Below, in pieces: positions 7,171 through 8,137 of a stretch of 8,137 nt of DNA. The translations under genes were made by a program, and so were the position numbers. Source of the stretch: Candidatus Gastranaerophilales bacterium (GTDB lineage Bacteria > Cyanobacteriota > Vampirovibrionia > Gastranaerophilales > Gastranaerophilaceae). How positions within the stretch are numbered: position 1 is the stretch's first letter; each line of letters starts with the position of its first letter. Where the stretch lies: positions 1-8,137 of the forward strand of contig CALUVK010000062.1 of the NCBI GenBank assembly GCA_944324205.1, in the 5' to 3' direction. The notes below the pieces were generated by a model that had not been told where the DNA came from, did not search any database, and saw only the letters and a program-made list of their open reading frames with translations.

Positions 7171-7178
7171 TTATATAA
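7171..7178 (+). promoter_or_regulatory. Possible -10 region for the GNAT-like gene
   Basis: TTATATAA lies 31 nt before the start codon at 7210. A TATATA hexamer (7172-7177) would place the transcript start near 7184. No good -35 hexamer stands 16-18 nt upstream (the region is TTTTTCTTAAAA-like), consistent with an activator-dependent promoter, but this is weak evidence in AT-rich DNA. The ribosome-binding region is also unusual, made of tandem TAGGT units (GGTTAGGTAGGT, 7198-7209) and lacking a clear AGGAGG. Confidence 0.3.
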
Positions 7179-7209
7179 GTAAGGTTAGATAAATATAGGT
7201 TAGGTAGGT

Positions 7210-7848
7210 ATGATTAATAACATTACGAATATGGACGTGCGTCCGCAGATGGCGGTCGCTAAGCCGACGGCATCCGTACAAAATATGGGCATGCCTCCGA
7301 TTCTCGGGTTTAAGACGCCGCAGTTAAAAGAAAAAGCTAAAATCCAGGTTAAGAAGGTAAAAAGGGGCGACAATCTGCTTATCCCCGGAATCATTGATGA
7401 TGATTATGTTGATATCGTTGAAGAATACGTGACAATAAAGAATGATAACAGTCCGCAGGATAACTTTTTTGCAACGCATCTCAACAATCCCGTTAAAATA
7501 AAGCGTAAAATGAAATATCTAAAGAATTGTTATCTGATAGATTTTATTCAATCACCTAAACCCAGATGCGGGCTTGGAACAGAGGCAATAAAAAATCTTG
7601 CAGAAAAAGCCATGTTTGATACAAGGGCTCAAGGGAGAATTGTGACCTATTCTGTCCCTATGATAAAAGAGATGTCGCCTGCTCTCTTTTTCTACAAGCT
7701 CGGCTTTAGATTTACTTCACCTGAAGCCAACAAATATATGGAAGAATGTATTGCAAAGAAAATGCCGGATATTCCTGCGCAGACAGGCATGATGTTTTTA
7801 CCGAAATCAAATTTACATAAACTTCTAAGATATGGAGAAATGTTTTAA
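7210..7848 (+). CDS. GNAT-fold N-acetyltransferase-like protein, 212 aa
   Basis: The central part resembles a GNAT acetyltransferase. A beta strand, CYLIDFIQSP (107-116), leads into the pyrophosphate-loop-like CGLGTEAIKNLAEKA (120-134). After GRIVTYS (142-148) comes ALFFYKLGF (158-166), the typical A-x-x-FY-x-x-LGF end of the domain. The loop has Pro where Q/R usually begins the Q/RxxGxG/A pattern, so acetyl-CoA binding is likely but not certain. Residues 1-45 are a proline- and methionine-containing leader without a domain, and residues 46-106 are also not assignable. It is the first of a two-gene unit, with the next gene starting 3 nt after its stop, and is divergent from the GT5-like gene across a shared control region. 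No substrate can be proposed. Confidence 0.75.
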   Translation: MINNITNMDVRPQMAVAKPTASVQNMGMPPILGFKTPQLKEKAKIQVKKVKRGDNLLIPGIIDDDYVDIVEEYVTIKNDNSPQDNFFATHLNNPVKIKRKMKYLKNCYLIDFIQSPKPRCGLGTEAIKNLAEKAMFDTRAQGRIVTYSVPMIKEMSPALFFYKLGFRFTSPEANKYMEECIAKKMPDIPAQTGMMFLPKSNLHKLLRYGEMF

Positions 7849-7851
7849 TCT

Positions 7852-8133
7852 ATGATAGAAGCTCACTATACTACAGATACAAAAGTTAAACCTGCAAATG
7901 TCGGAGTAGCGCATGCTCCGCTTGAACTACCCAAGCATAAACCGTTTTCAAATGACGCAGCGGAACAGAAAATGCAGGCTATTAATACTGATATTTATGT
8001 TGCGGCAAGAAAGGAGAAAAAAGAACATGAATTCAATAAAAAACTGTATTTTAAGATTTTTGGCGGAGTTACTTTACTTACCGCAGGTATCGCCGGTGTG
8101 TATAAAATCAGAAATTTCTTTAGAAAATCTTAA
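7852..8133 (+). CDS. Small tail-anchored membrane protein, 93 aa, unrecognised
   Basis: I do not recognise a family. The first ~50 residues are polar and probably disordered. A highly charged stretch, ARKEKKEHEFNKK (52-64), follows, then one hydrophobic segment, LYFKIFGGVTLLTAGIAGVYK (about 65-85), and a basic tail ending FFRKS. With no signal peptide and a single C-terminal membrane helix, a tail-anchored topology with the bulk in the cytoplasm is likely. It starts 3 nt after the GNAT-like stop, so co-translation is expected; the closest Shine-Dalgarno-like sequence, GGAGA at 7834-7838, is 13 nt away. Its helix resembles that of the GT5-like protein (G-x-x-x-L-x-AG pattern followed by YK). 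An overlapping frame from 7913 is a shadow. Confidence 0.7.
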   Translation: MIEAHYTTDTKVKPANVGVAHAPLELPKHKPFSNDAAEQKMQAINTDIYVAARKEKKEHEFNKKLYFKIFGGVTLLTAGIAGVYKIRNFFRKS

Positions 8134-8137
8134 TTAG

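Larger units (their letters stand above)
6935..7209. other. Divergent intergenic control region, 275 bp
   Basis: This very AT-rich stretch separates the start codons of the GT5-like gene (leftward) and the GNAT-like gene (rightward). From left to right it holds the AAGGAG ribosome-binding site of the leftward gene (6941-6946), a TA run (6961-6970), the 16-bp AATATT motif, an imperfect HLR1-like site, a perfect HLR1-like site and a weak -10 for the rightward gene. I could not identify a convincing promoter for the leftward gene; several TATATT-like hexamers exist but none is paired with a good -35. No RNA gene or credible ORF was seen. Confidence 0.6.

Noticed and set aside
7913..8137. 74-residue frame overlapping the small membrane protein gene
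   Set aside because: It overlaps the 7852-8133 gene in another frame, runs off the window, and shows no domain; the 7852 frame starts directly after the preceding stop and has a clear membrane helix.

Overview
The window is an AT-rich, gene-dense bacterial segment with seven protein genes and no RNA genes, insertion sequences or CRISPR arrays. The likely source is a non-photosynthetic relative of the cyanobacteria, such as a gut Gastranaerophilales/Melainabacteria-type genome. This is an impression only. It rests on base composition, a divergent starch-synthase-like protein with a short leader and a C-terminal membrane tail, and an exact match to the cyanobacterial HLR1 (RpaB) operator. No taxonomic marker is present.

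Left block (1-4173, plus strand). A 200-bp leader holds a copy of a dispersed intergenic repeat and an extended -10 promoter. A compact four-gene cluster follows: an acyl-CoA synthetase-like adenylating enzyme, homoserine O-acetyltransferase (metX), its usual partner metW, and a family 4 Fe-S uracil-DNA glycosylase. The first two genes are 15 nt apart, and the next two junctions overlap by 13 and 16 nt. This argues for one transcript and coupled translation. metX and metW supply activated homoserine for methionine synthesis. The glycosylase appears to be carried along for co-expression rather than pathway logic.

Middle (4174-6934). A perfect 13-bp hairpin lies between two converging genes. 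On the minus strand there is an 890-residue protein recognisable as a very divergent GT5 (glycogen/starch synthase) glycosyltransferase. Two canonical active-site residues are replaced, the domain is heavily expanded, and a C-terminal transmembrane segment is added.

Right block (6935-8137). A 275-bp divergent intergenic region carries an exact HLR1-type direct repeat, a second imperfect copy 77 bp away, and a 16-bp AT motif also found in the promoter of the left cluster. Reading rightward are a GNAT-fold protein with a long N-terminal leader and, 3 nt downstream, a 93-residue tail-anchored protein. Its membrane segment resembles that of the GT5-like protein. The shared control region and similar membrane tails are the best candidates here for something not yet described, possibly a membrane-attached, co-regulated group. 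That link is inference.
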